Shown: positions 11,184-19,930 of the stretch, in pieces | Numbering within the stretch: position 1 is the first letter of the stretch | How the letters are laid out: the number at the start of each line of letters is the position of its first letter | Source of the DNA: Planctomycetota bacterium | Lineage (GTDB): Bacteria > Planctomycetota > UBA1135 > GCA-002686595 | DNA length: 64,000 bases | Assembly: GCA_947484275.1 (NCBI GenBank) | Contig: CANKOY010000010.1 | Span: 1 to 64,000, forward strand | Direction of reading: 5' to 3' | Notes under the pieces: generated by a model | Database searches by the model: none | What the model saw: only the letters and a program-made list of their open reading frames with translations | Told to the model about the DNA's origin: nothing | Program-made: the position numbers and the translations under genes

Positions 11184-12694
11184 GCGCGCACCCCCGGATT
11201 CGTTCCCGCAGCCTTGGGCTGGCCCTCCGGTGGACGGCGCAGGTGATGTTCCGTCGCAGCTTCGAACACGCGCCCCGCGTGCAGCACGCGCGCGTCGGCC
11301 AGGGCCGGCCCGATGACTTGCATGCCGATCGGCAGCTGAACGCCGGCCTCCTCGACGAAGCCACAGGGGATCGAGAGCGCCGGGATTCCCGCGAGACTGA
11401 CAGGGGCCGTCATAACGTCGGAGAGGTACATCGCCACCGGATCTGAGGCCTTTTCGCCCAGCAAGAATGCCGGAGTCGGCGCGGTGGGGCCGATGATCAG
11501 ATCCACCTTTTGAAAGGCGAGGTCGAAATCCTGCCGCAGCAATCGGCGCACGCGCAGGGCGCGGTTGTACCAGGCGTCGTAGTAACCGCTGGAAAGCACA
11601 TAGGTCCCCAAGAGGATCCTGCGCTTGACCTCGGGACCGAAGCCCGCGGCACGCGTGGCGGCGAACATGCTCTGGAGACTGCCGTCGCCCTCGACCCGCG
11701 GTCCGTAGCGAATGCCGTCGTAGCGCGCGAGGTTCGAAGACGCTTCGGCAGTGGCGACCACGTAGTAGGTCGGGATCGCGTGTTCGGTGTGCGGCAGTTC
11801 GACGTCCACTAGCGTGGCGCCGAGTTCCACCCACTTGCGCTTGGCCTCCTCGAGTCGCGCGCGCACATCCCCGTTGAGCGCCGCGGGAAAGTACTCGCGC
11901 GGAATTCCAATGCGAAGGCCGCGCACACCGCTCTCGCTGAACTCCGGCTCAAGGGCCGGAAGTTGGGCCGAAGTCGAGTCCGCGTGGTCCACACCAGAAA
12001 TCACCTGCATGACGCGCTCGATGTCGCGCACGCTGCGGGCGAAGGGACTGACCTGATCCAGGGAGCTCCCGAAAGCCACCAATCCGTAGCGCGACACGCG
12101 GCCGTAAGTCGGCTTGAATCCCGCGATTCCGCAGAAGGCGGCCGGTTGACGCACGGAGCCTCCAGTGTCCGAGCCCAGGGCGATGGTCACCATGCCCGAG
12201 GCCACGCTCGCCGCGCTGCCGCTTGAGGACCCGCCCGGAGTGCGGCGCGTGTCCCAGGGATTGCGCGGGACGCCGTAGGCCGAATTTTCGCCCGAGCTGC
12301 CCATGGCGAACTCGTCCATGTGGGTCATGCCGACCGGGATCGCGCCGGCGTCGAGCAGGCGCTGGACGAAGGTCGCGGTGTAGGGCGGTTTGTAGCCGGC
12401 GAGGACGCGGCTGCCGCAATGGGCTTCAACGCCCTTCCAGCACATGTTTGCCTTGAGCGCCATGGGCACACCCGCCAGGGGCCCCATCGGAACGCCAGCT
12501 GCGCGGTCGCGATCCAGCCCCGCCGCAAGTTCGAGCGCGCGCTCGCGCTCCAAAGTCGCGAATGCACCCAGACTCGGTTCGAGCGCATCGATGCGGGTCA
12601 GGGCCTCGCGCACGTTGGCTTCCGCCGAGCCCTGACCCGCGCCGTAAGCCGCGGCCAGGCCACAGGCGTCCAAGGAAATGGCCGGGCGGCTCAC
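11180..12694 (-). CDS. gatA: Aspartyl/glutamyl-tRNA amidotransferase subunit A
   Basis: Amidase-signature glutaminase subunit that supplies ammonia to GatB. It has 504 residues. The catalytic Ser-cisSer-Lys triad can be read as Lys81 (PMALKAN), Ser156 in PGGSSSGSAA and nucleophile Ser180 in GSDTGGSVRQPAAFCG, matching family spacing. The start is a GTG at 12694 that overlaps the gatC stop (GTGA), and its own stop overlaps gatB, so all three subunits are translationally coupled in the order C-A-B. The C-terminal tail (about 20 residues after the last family motif) is Pro/Gly rich. Confidence 0.96.
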   Translation of the reverse strand: MSRPAISLDACGLAAAYGAGQGSAEANVREALTRIDALEPSLGAFATLERERALELAAGLDRDRAAGVPMGPLAGVPMALKANMCWKGVEAHCGSRVLAGYKPPYTATFVQRLLDAGAIPVGMTHMDEFAMGSSGENSAYGVPRNPWDTRRTPGGSSSGSAASVASGMVTIALGSDTGGSVRQPAAFCGIAGFKPTYGRVSRYGLVAFGSSLDQVSPFARSVRDIERVMQVISGVDHADSTSAQLPALEPEFSESGVRGLRIGIPREYFPAALNGDVRARLEEAKRKWVELGATLVDVELPHTEHAIPTYYVVATAEASSNLARYDGIRYGPRVEGDGSLQSMFAATRAAGFGPEVKRRILLGTYVLSSGYYDAWYNRALRVRRLLRQDFDLAFQKVDLIIGPTAPTPAFLLGEKASDPVAMYLSDVMTAPVSLAGIPALSIPCGFVEEAGVQLPIGMQVIGPALADARVLHAGRVFEAATEHHLRRPPEGQPKAAGTNPGVRA

Positions 12695-13017
12695 TGCTCT
12701 CCCCCGATCGTCTTGGGCACGCTGAAGAAGGTCTCGATCCGCGCCGGCGCGTTGGCAAGTGTTTCGTCGAGACCGAGGCTCGAGTGCTCGCGATCGTCGC
12801 GCATCACGTCCGTGAAGTCCGTGGGGCGCGTCATCGGCTCCACGCCGTCCACATTCAACGTCGAGAGGGTCTTGAAGGCCTCGAGGATGCGCGTGAACTG
12901 CTCTCGCAATTCCAGTTCCTGCCTGGGGTCGATGGCCAGGCGGGCCAGACGCGCGATGTGCAGCACATCGGGCGCGCCCGCGTTGGCGGGGGAAGGCGCT
13001 GGTTTGGAATCGGACAT
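12691..13017 (-). CDS. gatC: Aspartyl/glutamyl-tRNA amidotransferase subunit C
   Basis: 108-residue GatC, the belt-like subunit that stabilises GatA on GatB. Diagnostic features are HIARLARLAIDP near the N-terminus and VEPMTRPTDFTDVMRDD in the middle, ending in ETFFSVPKTIGG. The ATG at 13017 gives normal GatC length with a short Pro/Ala-rich lead. A start at 13104 would add 29 residues. A TATCAT element at 13057-13052 on this strand is a reasonable -10 box for the gatCAB operon, which runs from here to 9693. Confidence 0.93.
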   Translation of the reverse strand: MSDSKPAPSPANAGAPDVLHIARLARLAIDPRQELELREQFTRILEAFKTLSTLNVDGVEPMTRPTDFTDVMRDDREHSSLGLDETLANAPARIETFFSVPKTIGGEQ

Positions 13018-13119
13018 GTGGTGATGACTTGGCGAGGTCGCTTGGGAAACAGCGGATGATAGAGAGCCCAAGCTGGCGCGGCCACTGACCGGCGGCGCCG
13101 TCATTTCAGCGAGGCTTCA

Positions 13120-13788
13120 ATGCCTGCCCTGCGTGCTGCGATCGCGACCAGAGGCCCGCCGCTTGCGGCAGGACCCGCGGGGACCTACCGTCGGCCCATG
13201 CTCGATGCGCAGTTCGCGCCCCAGCGGCTGTGGGGTCCCCCGGACTGGGGAAGTCTCGGACTCGTGCTGTGCCTCGCTGGCGGATTCCTGCTGGCGCACG
13301 GGACGCTGGTGCGCGACCCGAAGGCCTTGGTGGAGGAGCGCTTCGGCCGGCCGCGCGCTGACCTGCGCTCTCTGCGCACGTTGCTCTTCCACCGCGTGCA
13401 AACCCTGCTGGGCTTCGGTCTGTTGCTTCTCGGATTCGGCTCCCAGTTGTACGCCCGTGCGGTGCCGGCAACCGAGGCCTCGTCGGGCTCAGCTGCGCTG
13501 TGGATCGGCGGCGTAGTGCTCGGTGCCGCTTTGCTGGAATTGAGCGCCTGGTGGTGGTCGTTGGTCACCGTGCGCCGTCACTTGCGCGCCTGGTTCCTGC
13601 AGCATCCCCCGGACTTCGATCGCGACGTGGCACTGGCACGGGAGGTGGGCGATCTGTTCGGAATCGACTCGCACGCGGACGAAGCTGTGCAGTCCTATGC
13701 GGAGCGATTGCGCCGCGAGCTGGGCCTAAGGACTCCGGCCGCCGCCCCCGCGCGACGCGCCCTGCCGGACGACGACGATTCCATCTGA
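13120..13788 (+). CDS. Membrane protein, function unknown
   Basis: 222 residues with three hydrophobic segments: about 48-66 (LGLVLCLAGGFLLAHG), 92-110 (LLGFGLLLLGFGSQLYA) and 126-150 (LWIGGVVLGAALLELSAWWW). A soluble C-terminal part has DFDRDVALAREVGDLFGID, and the protein ends in DDDDSI. No family is recognised. GAGG (13111-13114), 5 nt before the ATG at 13120, favours this start. An internal ATG at 13198 would remove a 26-residue basic N-terminus and is a real alternative. It lies between divergent gatC and the ComF-like gene on the same strand. Confidence 0.65.
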   Translation: MPALRAAIATRGPPLAAGPAGTYRRPMLDAQFAPQRLWGPPDWGSLGLVLCLAGGFLLAHGTLVRDPKALVEERFGRPRADLRSLRTLLFHRVQTLLGFGLLLLGFGSQLYARAVPATEASSGSAALWIGGVVLGAALLELSAWWWSLVTVRRHLRAWFLQHPPDFDRDVALAREVGDLFGIDSHADEAVQSYAERLRRELGLRTPAAAPARRALPDDDDSI

Positions 13789-13832
13789 GGAAATTCTGAT
13801 TTTTTGGGCCCCCGCACGCCGCGACGACGGTC

Positions 13833-14645
13833 GTGCCTTTGGGGATGACGCTGAAGACCAGCCTGCAACTCGTTGATCGGACGCTGCAGGGATTCGCGGA
13901 CGCGGTCTTTCCCATGTTGTGCGCCTTGTGCGGCGCGCCGGGAGTTGGAGGGGTCTTCTGCCAGGAACACCGCCTGCGTGGTCCCGCGCCGGGGGCCCAT
14001 TGCGCGCGCTGTGCGGGGCTGCTGCCCACCGCAGTTGCCGATGGAAATCTGTGCAGTGCTTGTCGGCTCGACCCGCCCGGTTGGACTCGGCTCGTGGCGC
14101 TGACCGACTACGGATTCGATCCCGCCGCGCGCGCTTGGATCCTGGCGCTCAAGCACGGCGGACGCCGCGATTTGGCCAGGCCCCTGGGCGAATTCCTGGC
14201 CCAGCGCATCTCGCGCTCGCAGGAAAACGCCCGTCTTGAGCTCAGCGACTCCACGCTCGTCGTTCCAGTGCCGCTGCATTTCTCGCGCCGAATCGTGCGC
14301 GGCTACGACCAGGCACAGCTCTTGGCGCGCGTGGTGGCGATCGAGCTTGGGCTCGCCACGTGGAATCTGCTGAGGCGCACCCGCGCAACCACGCCCCAGG
14401 GTGCTCCTGGATCGCGGTCGCGGGCAGCCAACGTCCGCGGTGCGTTCGAGTCCATCGGCGGCGCACGCGGAAGACTGTCCGGTCGTCCCGTGCTGCTGGT
14501 GGACGACGTCGTCACCTCCGGTGCCACCGCGAGCGAGTGCGGGCGACGGCTGAGGTCCGCGGGCGCGGGTAAAGTGACGGTTGCTTGCCTCGCGCGCGCA
14601 TCGCCGCGGAGAATTGAGCGCGCCGAGGGTTCCCCGGATCCCTGA
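13833..14645 (+). CDS. ComF-type phosphoribosyltransferase family protein
   Basis: 270-residue protein with the ComF/GntX layout. A Cys-rich zinc ribbon spans about residues 29-82 (LCALCGAP, HCARCAG, LCSACR). A type I phosphoribosyltransferase domain follows, with VPVPLH and the PRPP loop VLLVDDVVTSGATASE near residues 228-243. ComF is needed for DNA uptake in naturally competent bacteria, but its reaction is unclear and many carriers are not competent. The first ATG at 13833 and one at 13845 are both plausible, with no clear Shine-Dalgarno. No other competence gene is in view. Confidence 0.85.
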   Translation: MPLGMTLKTSLQLVDRTLQGFADAVFPMLCALCGAPGVGGVFCQEHRLRGPAPGAHCARCAGLLPTAVADGNLCSACRLDPPGWTRLVALTDYGFDPAARAWILALKHGGRRDLARPLGEFLAQRISRSQENARLELSDSTLVVPVPLHFSRRIVRGYDQAQLLARVVAIELGLATWNLLRRTRATTPQGAPGSRSRAANVRGAFESIGGARGRLSGRPVLLVDDVVTSGATASECGRRLRSAGAGKVTVACLARASPRRIERAEGSPDP

Positions 14646-14674
14646 GGGCCCTACGCTCGCGACTCGGGGCCGGG

Positions 14675-14680
14675 TAGATT
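14675..14680 (+). promoter_or_regulatory. Candidate -10 box, leaderless start of larC
   Basis: TAGATT ends 7 nt before the larC ATG at 14688, with no Shine-Dalgarno in between. Confidence 0.4.
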
Positions 14681-14687
14681 GCCCGCG

Positions 14688-15908
14688 ATGTCTGCCACGC
14701 CCACCCTGTTCATCGAGCCCTTTTCGGGCATGGCTGGCGACATGTTTCTGGGCGCGCTGCTAGCTCTCGAGGACCCGCGCTTCACCCTCGCCGACCTCGA
14801 AGGCCTGGCCGAGGCCTTGCTGCCCGGTGAAGTTCGGTTCACTGCGGAGGTGGTCTGGCGCGGCTCGCTATCCGGCCTGATGTTGTCCGTGGTGACCCCC
14901 GAGTCCGAGAGCGCGCCACACCGCGGTCTGTCGGATTGCCTGGCGATCGTGGAGCGCTCACCCCTTTCGCACGCCGCACGCGCCCGAGCTTCCGCGGTCT
15001 TGCGCCGTATCGCCGTGGCCGAAGCCGCGGTGCACGGGACCACGGTCGAACAAATTCACTTCCACGAAGTTGGCGCCGTGGACGCGCTGATCGACATCTG
15101 CGGCGCGGCCATGGCCATTGATCAGCTGGGCATCCGGCAGATTTTCGCCACGCCGCCGCTCACGGGCACCGGGACGGTGCGCTGCGCCCACGGCGAAATG
15201 CCGGTTCCCGCGCCGGGCACGGCGGAGATCATGCGTGGATTGCCGCTGGTGATCGCCGGTGGGGGCGGTGAGCGTCTCACTCCGACCGGCGCGGCACTGC
15301 TGGCGGAGTATGTCGAGGCCTTCGAGGCCCCCGGTCGCTTCGTTGCCAGCCGCATCGGGTACTCGGCGGGCCATCGTGATCCCAAGGTGGGACCACCGAA
15401 CATCCTGCGGGTCCAACTGGGCGCTGCCGGACAGAGTGTCACGGGCGCCGTGGTTTGGCTCATGGAGGTGAACCTCGACGACATGACCGGCGAGGAAGTC
15501 GGGCACCTTGTGGGGCTTCTGCGCGAGTGCGGGGCCCTGGAGGTCTGGTCTGCCCCAGTGCAAATGAAGAAGAATCGCCCCGGGGTCGTGGTCAGCGCCC
15601 TGTGCCGCGCCGAACAACGCCGCGACCTCGAGCAAGTCCTGTTCGCCAACTCGAGCACCCTAGGGCTGCGCTGGCTGCAGTGCGAGCGAACGGAGTCGGC
15701 CCGAGCTGAGCGCGAAGTCCAAATCGCCGGACAACGGGTGCGCGTCAAATTCAGGCTGGGCGCAGGCAGTTCGGGGCACTTTGACGCGTCGCCGGAGCAC
15801 GACGATCTCGCGGCCATCGCGCGCGCGACGGGGCGACCCCTGCGCGACTTGGAGCGCGAGGCGATCGACCTCGCCCTGGCTAATCCCGCGATCCCGCCCG
15901 CGAGCTAG
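14688..15908 (+). CDS. larC: LarC-family nickel-pincer cofactor biosynthesis protein
   Basis: LarC (formerly DUF111) uses CTP to insert nickel into the pyridinium bis-thiocarboxylate mononucleotide cofactor of lactate racemase and related enzymes. The 406 residues show the family start FIEPFSGMAGDMFLGALLAL, IHFHEVGAVDALIDICGA, and the C-terminal half MEVNLDDMTGEEVGHLVG with VQMKKNRPG. In some lactobacilli larC is split by a programmed frameshift; here it is one uninterrupted frame. larB, larE and larA are not visible in this window, so it is an orphan here. The ATG at 14688 is preferred over an in-frame TTG at 14679. Confidence 0.9.
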   Translation: MSATPTLFIEPFSGMAGDMFLGALLALEDPRFTLADLEGLAEALLPGEVRFTAEVVWRGSLSGLMLSVVTPESESAPHRGLSDCLAIVERSPLSHAARARASAVLRRIAVAEAAVHGTTVEQIHFHEVGAVDALIDICGAAMAIDQLGIRQIFATPPLTGTGTVRCAHGEMPVPAPGTAEIMRGLPLVIAGGGGERLTPTGAALLAEYVEAFEAPGRFVASRIGYSAGHRDPKVGPPNILRVQLGAAGQSVTGAVVWLMEVNLDDMTGEEVGHLVGLLRECGALEVWSAPVQMKKNRPGVVVSALCRAEQRRDLEQVLFANSSTLGLRWLQCERTESARAEREVQIAGQRVRVKFRLGAGSSGHFDASPEHDDLAAIARATGRPLRDLEREAIDLALANPAIPPAS

Positions 15909-15952
15909 CGGGCCGTCGCGGGCTGCTCGTGGCGAAGCGCGAACCGAGGTCC

Positions 15953-17062
15953 TTACGTGGCCCGCGGAGCACGGCCATTGAACTCGGCGATCCCCTTGCC
16001 CAGTCGGTCGAGGGCAACGCTCAGCGCTTCCCTCGGCAGGCCGAATCCAAGGCGCAGGTGTCCCGGGCGGCCGAAGAACTCGCCAGGGACGACGCCCACA
16101 TCCCAGCGCTCGAGCAAGTGCTCGGCCAGGGCAACCGTGTCCTCGATACCTTCAATCCGCGCGAAGGCAGTGATCCCCAAATCAGGTTCGCTGGCCGACA
16201 GCCCTGGGGTCGAAGCCAGCCAGCTCAAGAAAGCGGGCCGCGACTCTCGCTGGACGGTCTCGATCGGCGCGCGCAGCGACTCCAGGAGTTCCATCGCCTT
16301 GACGCCCGCGTGCAAGGCCTGGGTCGGCTGGTCCACGTAGGTCAAGTAGGCGAGGTCCAGCAGGCTCTCGCGTTCGTTCGCCAGACCCTCGCCGAGGACC
16401 ATCCACCCCGCGCGCAGCCCACCGAGGCCGTAGGCCTTGGTCATGCTGGAAATGGAGATCGCGTTCGGGGCGAGGCGGAAGGCCGGTGTGCGCGACCTCG
16501 GGCCCGCGAATTCCATGTAGACCTCGCAGCAAACCAGAACCCCTCCCGCCCGCTCGGCCTCCGCCGCCAGGGCCACGATCTCGCCAGCGGCGAGCAGGGT
16601 CCCAGTGGGGTTGTGCGAGTTGGTAATGAACACATGGCCGGGTCGCGCTCCGGTCAAAGCCCTGCGGAGCCGCGCAGGGTCAATGCGCCAGGAGTCGGTC
16701 GGATCGCGTTCTAGGGGAACGCACTCGGCGCCGAAGGCCCGGGGGAGGGCGCGCAGGGGCTCGTAGGACGGGGTTTCGCTGGCCACGCGCGAGCCAGGAC
16801 GGAAGAAACGCCACGCGGCCAGGTGCATTCCGCCCGTGGCGCCAAGGGTGGCAATCACGCGCTTGGGCGCGACGCCCAAGCGCTCGGCAACAGCTGCCTC
16901 GAAGGTCGGCAGCGCCACTGAACCCGCGAATCCGATGTCAGTGGCGAGCGACTGCGCGAGCACCTCGAATCCCGCCGGCGCCGGCATTCCGGAGCCGGTC
17001 AGGTTGTGGCGCGCCACTTGGGCGCGTCCGCGCGCGAAGACCATGTACGGAAAGTAAGACAT
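15953..17062 (-). CDS. PLP-dependent aminotransferase, class I/II
   Basis: 369-residue fold-type I aminotransferase; substrate unknown. Visible features are TLGATGGMHLAAWRFFRPG (the cofactor phosphate region), ITNSHNPTGTLL (the conserved Asn-Pro-Thr-Gly) and SISSMTKAYGLGGLRAGW with Schiff-base Lys209, plus a C-terminal Arg in HLRLGFG that should bind the substrate carboxylate. The ATG at 17062 gives a normal N-terminus (MSYFPYMVFARG); a longer frame to 17221 adds 53 unlikely residues. It stands alone, divergent from the SH3 gene and convergent with larC, so context gives no substrate hint. Confidence 0.88.
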   Translation of the reverse strand: MSYFPYMVFARGRAQVARHNLTGSGMPAPAGFEVLAQSLATDIGFAGSVALPTFEAAVAERLGVAPKRVIATLGATGGMHLAAWRFFRPGSRVASETPSYEPLRALPRAFGAECVPLERDPTDSWRIDPARLRRALTGARPGHVFITNSHNPTGTLLAAGEIVALAAEAERAGGVLVCCEVYMEFAGPRSRTPAFRLAPNAISISSMTKAYGLGGLRAGWMVLGEGLANERESLLDLAYLTYVDQPTQALHAGVKAMELLESLRAPIETVQRESRPAFLSWLASTPGLSASEPDLGITAFARIEGIEDTVALAEHLLERWDVGVVPGEFFGRPGHLRLGFGLPREALSVALDRLGKGIAEFNGRAPRAT

Positions 17063-17227
17063 CTCACTTGAAATCAGATTGTGGATCCGACGTGGGAGGA
17101 CCGCTACGATCGGCTGGGACGGAGGAGGAAACGCGCGCGCGCCGCGCATTCTTCGCGAGCGAGCTGCGCTGCAGCACGCGCAACGAAGTGTTTCGATCTC
17201 GCCGAACCGCTCTGAGCACAACGACCC

Positions 17228-18523
17228 ATGATCAACTTTTCCAGCATGATTTCCACGCGTTTTGTTGCCTGCGTCGCCCTGACCTCAGCTTTTGTTTCCG
17301 TCGGACTGACGGCCGCTAGAGCACAGACTCCTGTTGCCGCTGGTGCCGCGCCCGCCGCGCAGGAACCCGCGCCGACCAAGGAGAAAGCAAAGTACCTGCG
17401 CTATCTGCGGGTCGGTTCAAGCGGCACACAATCGCGAAATCTGGGTGACGCCAACGGCGTGGGATTGGGGCGACTTGCGCCGGGAACGCTTGTGGCCGTC
17501 TATGAAGAGCGTGGCGATTGGCTCGAGTGCGAAGTCCCTGGCGGCTTCGAGATTTGGGTCTACGGCAAATACGTCTCGGCTTCCGCGGAGGCCGGCATGC
17601 TGGAAATCAACGGTTCGGACGTGCGCGCGCGTCCCATGCCTTCGAGCGGACCCGAGAGCTACCCGCTTCAGCCGAATCTCGCGCGCGGCGACCGTGTTCG
17701 CCTGATCGCGCGCAATGACTCGACCAAGCCCCTGGCCGAGGACTGGGTCAAGGTCTACTCGCCCCCCGGGGTCCGCGCCTACGTTTCCAAGGCCGAATGC
17801 GAAGCCCTGACCCTGGGCATGGACGGTGCTGCCGCCTGGGCGAACGCGGTGCTCGAGGCGAACAAGCGCGGCAGCGTCGGGGTCCTTCCGGTGTCGATTG
17901 CGATTCCCGCGGCCGCACCCGGCGCGGCTCTCGGCGCGGCACCTGTCACTGGCGACTTGAGTCCTCAAGAGGCCATGGAAGAGCTGAGTCGCGCGGACGC
18001 GGCGTTGACCCGCGAGCGCGGCGCCGCCAAGCCCGACTTGACCGGCGTGCGAGCCCAATACGAGCGCGTGTTCAACAGCGCCAAGGAAGGCGCCACCAAA
18101 GATATGGCCAAGCGCGGCTTGGCCGAAGTCGATGCCCTGATCGAAGCCCACGCGATCAGGGCCGCCCTGTCGGCAGAGCGCGAGCGCTTTGAGCAGGAGA
18201 CGCTGAAGCGTCAAGTCGCCCTGGCCGAGGCCGCCAAGGACAAGGACATTTTCAGCGGACGCTTCGACTCACGCGGATGGGTCGAAAAGCGCACAGTTCC
18301 GGGTATGGAGCCGACTTTCCTGCTGCGCTGGGGTGGCGACCAGACGGCGGAGATCATCTGCAATTCCGGCCGCTACGACATGGCGACTTTCCTGGGATAC
18401 GAGGTTGGAATCAGCGGCCGCGAGCTGCGCTCCTACACGCCCGGCGACATCGGCCGCGTCGCTGTGCCGCGTTTGATCGATGCCGCGCGCATCGAAGTCA
18501 TCTCTGGACGTCAGGGGCGCTGA
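17228..18523 (+). CDS. Secreted protein with bacterial SH3-like domains
   Basis: 431 residues. A signal peptide (about 1-33, ending TAARAQ) is followed by a Pro/Ala linker. Then come two SH3b-like domains: the first about 55-115 (YLRYLRVGSSG, GTLVAVYEERGDWLECEVPGG, WVYGKYVS), the second about 122-195 (LEINGSDVRARPMPSS, DRVRLIARN, DWVKVYSPPGVRAYVSKAE). An Ala/Glu-rich helical stretch covers 235-340, and a C-terminal beta domain includes SRGWVEKRTVPGMEPTFLLRW. SH3b domains usually bind cell-wall or protein ligands; no enzymatic domain is visible. It probably works in the periplasm. A short Cys-rich ORF follows immediately. Confidence 0.8.
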   Translation: MINFSSMISTRFVACVALTSAFVSVGLTAARAQTPVAAGAAPAAQEPAPTKEKAKYLRYLRVGSSGTQSRNLGDANGVGLGRLAPGTLVAVYEERGDWLECEVPGGFEIWVYGKYVSASAEAGMLEINGSDVRARPMPSSGPESYPLQPNLARGDRVRLIARNDSTKPLAEDWVKVYSPPGVRAYVSKAECEALTLGMDGAAAWANAVLEANKRGSVGVLPVSIAIPAAAPGAALGAAPVTGDLSPQEAMEELSRADAALTRERGAAKPDLTGVRAQYERVFNSAKEGATKDMAKRGLAEVDALIEAHAIRAALSAERERFEQETLKRQVALAEAAKDKDIFSGRFDSRGWVEKRTVPGMEPTFLLRWGGDQTAEIICNSGRYDMATFLGYEVGISGRELRSYTPGDIGRVAVPRLIDAARIEVISGRQGR

Positions 18524-18538
18524 TCGCGGAGAGCGTCG

Positions 18539-18703
18539 ATTTTTTCGAAGCTCCTCCTCGCCCTGCGGGATTTTGCACGGCGGCTGTTCGGTCTCGAACC
18601 CGCCGCGCCGTTGTGCGACACGTGCAAGCTGGACTACGGACACGCTTGTAGGCGGCCCGAGCGGCCGAATGCACGCATTTGCCCGGACTACCAGCGCCGC
18701 TGA
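18539..18703 (+). CDS. Small Cys-rich (zinc-ribbon-like) protein, probable non-canonical start
   Basis: The frame open between the SH3 gene stop and TGA at 18701-18703 encodes up to 54 residues. It has a basic amphipathic N-terminus (KLLLALRDFARRLFGLEP) and a compact motif, CDTCKLDYGHAC followed by RPERPNARICPDY. The four cysteines and the Arg-Pro/Cys-Pro-Asp-Tyr pattern look like a conserved metal-binding small protein rather than chance sequence. No ATG or GTG exists in the frame. GGAGAG (18528-18533) sits 5 nt before an ATT at 18539, a rare start codon known from infC. CTG within the first ten codons or TTG at 18611 are alternatives; the TTG would leave only the Cys motif. Function unknown. 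Confidence 0.42.
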   Translation: MFSKLLLALRDFARRLFGLEPAAPLCDTCKLDYGHACRRPERPNARICPDYQRR

Positions 18704-18769
18704 GCGGCAACGGATGCTTCGTGCGCGTTGCCTCGTGCGCGAGGAAACTGCGCGCGCGGCGGACACAGT

Positions 18770-19930
18770 CTATTCGCGGAGCTCCGCGGCACTGACGCGC
18801 CGCATTGCTGTCGGCAGAACTTCTTCCCTCAGGCGCAGCAAGTCGCCGGTGGCGATCGCCGCCCGCATGCGCTCAAAGAGCTTGGCAAAGAAGCTCAGGT
18901 TGTGGAGCGAAATCAACTGTGCGCCGAGCATCTCGTTCGACTTGCACAGGTGGCGCAAGTAGCCGCGGCTGAAGCCACGGCAGCAGATGCAGTCGCAGCG
19001 CGGGTCGAGCTGACGCGTGTCGCGGGCAAAATCGGCGTTGCGCAAGTTGAGCTGGCCCAGCGAGGTGAAAGCCTGGTGAGTTCGGCCGTGGCGCGTGGGC
19101 GTGACACAATCGAACAAGTCGACGCCCTGTTCAACCGCGTCGAAGAAATCAACGGGCATTCCGACGCCCATCAGGTAGCGCGGCTTGTCCTGGGGCAGGA
19201 ATGGCGCGCTGGCCTGCACGGCCGCACGCATGTCCTCGCGCGCTTCGCCAACGCTCACGCCGCCGATGGCGTAGCCCACAAGGTCGTGGCCGCAGACGCT
19301 GTCGACGGCGCGGCGGCGCAGATCCTCGAAGATTCCACCCTGCACGATGCCGAACAGCGCCTGACCTCGATCTTCTCCGCCGAGTTCGCGATGGCGCTTC
19401 ACGCAGCGATCCAGCCACCGGTGCGTTCGCTCGACACCCACTTCGACCACGGCGCGATCGCGCGGGTCGGCGGGGCACTGGTCGAAGGCCATTTGCACGT
19501 CGGCTCCCAAGGCAGCTTGGATCTCGACGGCGCGCTCGGGCGTGAAGCGTACGCTTGCGCCATCGATCACCGATTGAAACGTCACGCCGTCGTCGTCGAT
19601 CTGATTGAGCTTCGCCAAGCTGAACACTTGGTAGCCGCCCGAGTCGGTCAACAGCGGACCATCCCAGTTCATGAACTTGTGCAGACCGCCCAAGGCGCGC
19701 ACGGTGTCCTCACCGGGCCGCAGGTGCAGATGGTAGGTGTTCGCTAACAACATGCGCGCGCCGAGGGCGCGCAGCTGCTCTGGAAGCACGCCTTTCACGC
19801 TGCCGCGCGTACCCACGGGCATGAACGCCGGAGTTTCGACGCTGCCGTGAGGTGTGTGGAATTTGCCGCAGCGCGCAAGGGTCACGCCGTCCGCGGCGGT
19901 GCGCTCGAAACTGAATTGACTAGCGCCCAT
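18770..19930 (-). CDS. tgt: tRNA-guanine transglycosylase
   Basis: Exchanges guanine-34 for preQ1 in tRNAs with GUN anticodons during queuosine synthesis. It has 386 residues. Asp96 lies in LLTDSGGYQ, and the nucleophile Asp274 lies in DLFDCVTPTRHGRTH. The zinc site is CDCICCRGFSRGYLRHL. The ATG at 19930 lies upstream of the spoIID stop (19922-19920), so the two genes overlap by 11 nt in the operon ruvB-spoIID-tgt. queA, often a neighbour of tgt and ruvB, is not visible here. The C-terminus extends slightly beyond the last conserved helix. Confidence 0.97.
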   Translation of the reverse strand: MGASQFSFERTAADGVTLARCGKFHTPHGSVETPAFMPVGTRGSVKGVLPEQLRALGARMLLANTYHLHLRPGEDTVRALGGLHKFMNWDGPLLTDSGGYQVFSLAKLNQIDDDGVTFQSVIDGASVRFTPERAVEIQAALGADVQMAFDQCPADPRDRAVVEVGVERTHRWLDRCVKRHRELGGEDRGQALFGIVQGGIFEDLRRRAVDSVCGHDLVGYAIGGVSVGEAREDMRAAVQASAPFLPQDKPRYLMGVGMPVDFFDAVEQGVDLFDCVTPTRHGRTHQAFTSLGQLNLRNADFARDTRQLDPRCDCICCRGFSRGYLRHLCKSNEMLGAQLISLHNLSFFAKLFERMRAAIATGDLLRLREEVLPTAMRRVSAAELRE

